From: ZLKRG08 sp963977625
Lineage (GTDB): Bacteria; Actinomycetota; Actinomycetes; Nanopelagicales; Nanopelagicaceae
Reading direction: 5' to 3'
Assembly (NCBI GenBank): GCA_963977625.1
Contig: CAXBPX010000071.1
Coordinates: 1 to 5,778, forward strand
DNA: 5,778 nt
Part shown: positions 4,914 through 5,778 of the stretch, in pieces
How the letters are laid out: every line of letters starts with the position of its first letter
Position numbering within the stretch: the stretch's first letter is position 1
Notes under the pieces: model-generated
Databases searched by the model: none
Told to the model about the DNA's origin: nothing
The model's input: the letters and a program-made list of their open reading frames with translations, nothing else
Translations under genes and position numbers: made by a program

Positions 4914-5778
4914 ATGAATTCGCCTCATGAGCAGCTAATTTCCCAAATTCGGGCTGCCATTGAACAAGGATTGAATCTCAATTATCAAGACGAAATTCCG
5001 CTAGAGCGCCCCAAGAATCGCGAACATGGAGACTATGCCTCTTCTATAGCGCTGCAGTTGGCCAAGGCGGCGGGCAAGAGCCCCCGAGATATTGCGGGCT
5101 TACTGGCCCAGGAACTTTCGACACTTCCCAATATCTCCAAAGTAGAAATCGCTGGCCCTGGATTTATTAATTTTACTTTGAACCGAGCTAGCCAAGCACA
5201 GCTAGTAAGTGTCATTAATCAAGCTGGCAAAAGTTACGGAAATGGAAATTCACTAGCTGGCAAAAATTTCAATGTGGAATTTATTAGCGCAAACCCAACT
5301 GGGCCATTGCATTTAGGACACACTCGCTGGGCAGCGGTTGGAGATTCATTAGCGCGGATTTTGGCTGCAGCTGGCGCAAAGGTAACTCGCGAATTTTATA
5401 TAAATGATCGCGGTGTGCAGATGGATTTGTTTGGAGAATCTGTGCGCGCAGCTGCACTTGGAAAATCAGCACCAGCAGATGGTTATCAAGGCGAATACAT
5501 AAAAGAAATTGCTAATAATTTAATCCAACAAGATTCAAGTATTTTGGATTTGCCAGAAGCAAAACAGCAGGTTGAATTTCGCGAACGAGCTTATAAGTGG
5601 CAACTTGAGGATCAAAAAAGGGTTCTAAAAACTTTTAATACTCATTTTGATATTTGGTTCTCCGAGCGCTCGCTTCATGAAAGCGGGGCGGTAGAACATG
5701 GCTTAGATCAGTTGCAGAAAAAAGGCCATGTTTACCAAGCAGATGGCGCCACTTGGCTTCGCACCACTGACTTTGGCG
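4914..5778 (+). CDS. argS: Arginyl-tRNA synthetase (N-terminal part, cut by window edge)
   Basis: The first 288 residues of the enzyme that charges tRNA-Arg with arginine using ATP, a class I synthetase essential in the cytoplasm. The N-terminal Arg-tRNA synthetase domain is visible at about 1-90, with ERPKNREHGDYASSIALQLAK (31-51) and VEIAGPGFINF (77-87). It is followed by the catalytic core with the HIGH-type motif HLGH (133-136) inside SANPTGPLHLGHTRWAAVGD, then REFYINDRGVQM (158-169), which is diagnostic of ArgS. The usual length is about 550-580 residues, so the KMSK-like loop and anticodon-binding domain lie beyond the right edge. The ATG at 4914 is preceded by a -10-like TAGAAT rather than a ribosome binding site, fitting a leaderless transcript. 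No frameshift or stop interrupts the reading. It is divergent from xylF and has no evident functional link to xylose. Confidence 0.96.
   Translation, partial: MNSPHEQLISQIRAAIEQGLNLNYQDEIPLERPKNREHGDYASSIALQLAKAAGKSPRDIAGLLAQELSTLPNISKVEIAGPGFINFTLNRASQAQLVSVINQAGKSYGNGNSLAGKNFNVEFISANPTGPLHLGHTRWAAVGDSLARILAAAGAKVTREFYINDRGVQMDLFGESVRAAALGKSAPADGYQGEYIKEIANNLIQQDSSILDLPEAKQQVEFRERAYKWQLEDQKRVLKTFNTHFDIWFSERSLHESGAVEHGLDQLQKKGHVYQADGATWLRTTDFG

Noticed and set aside
5033..5472. Minus-strand open frames inside argS
   Set aside because: They are antisense shadows of an uninterrupted argS reading frame with diagnostic motifs.
1..5778. Mobile element, CRISPR array, tRNA or rRNA gene, or an unknown system in the window
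   Set aside because: No transposase, terminal repeats, regular spaced repeats or RNA gene was recognisable, and nearly all the DNA is explained by known housekeeping and sugar-transport genes.

Overview
The window is two unrelated pieces of bacterial DNA joined at about position 877-897. The left piece is visibly GC-rich and proteobacterial. It holds the start of a DEAD-box RNA helicase resembling RhlB on the minus strand and, divergent from it, the first 99 codons of a thioredoxin (trxA). The rhlB / trxA divergent pair, normally with rho after trxA, is a familiar gammaproteobacterial layout; I cannot narrow the source further. The thioredoxin breaks off about ten residues before its expected end.

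The right piece, about 898 to the end, is AT-richer and consistent with a low-GC actinobacterium such as the freshwater acI / Nanopelagicales type. The basis is an actinobacterial-type xylose isomerase, A/T-rich codon choice and an apparently leaderless argS promoter. It starts inside xylA (247 C-terminal residues, all usual metal ligands present, N-terminal third missing). Converging on xylA with a 3-bp gap is a minus-strand xylose ABC importer: xylF (secreted binding protein), xylG (single-domain ATPase) and xylH (permease). A strong hairpin separates xylF from xylG, and xylG and xylH are almost contiguous. Divergent from xylF is argS (arginyl-tRNA synthetase), cut by the window edge.

Functionally the right part is a xylose uptake and isomerisation locus: XylF captures the sugar outside the membrane, XylH passes it through, XylG hydrolyses ATP, and XylA converts xylose to xylulose. 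No xylulokinase or dedicated regulator is in the window. The 151-bp xylF-argS intergenic region holds candidate promoters for both directions plus a short palindrome and a direct repeat that could bind a sugar-responsive repressor.

I found no undescribed system. The most consequential observation is the join itself: about 21 bases can be read as both trxA and xylA, each gene is truncated exactly there, and lineage and composition change there. This is best explained by an assembly or amplification chimera. The 309-residue reading frame across the join (693-1622) and the 128-residue frame (547-933) should not be treated as real proteins.
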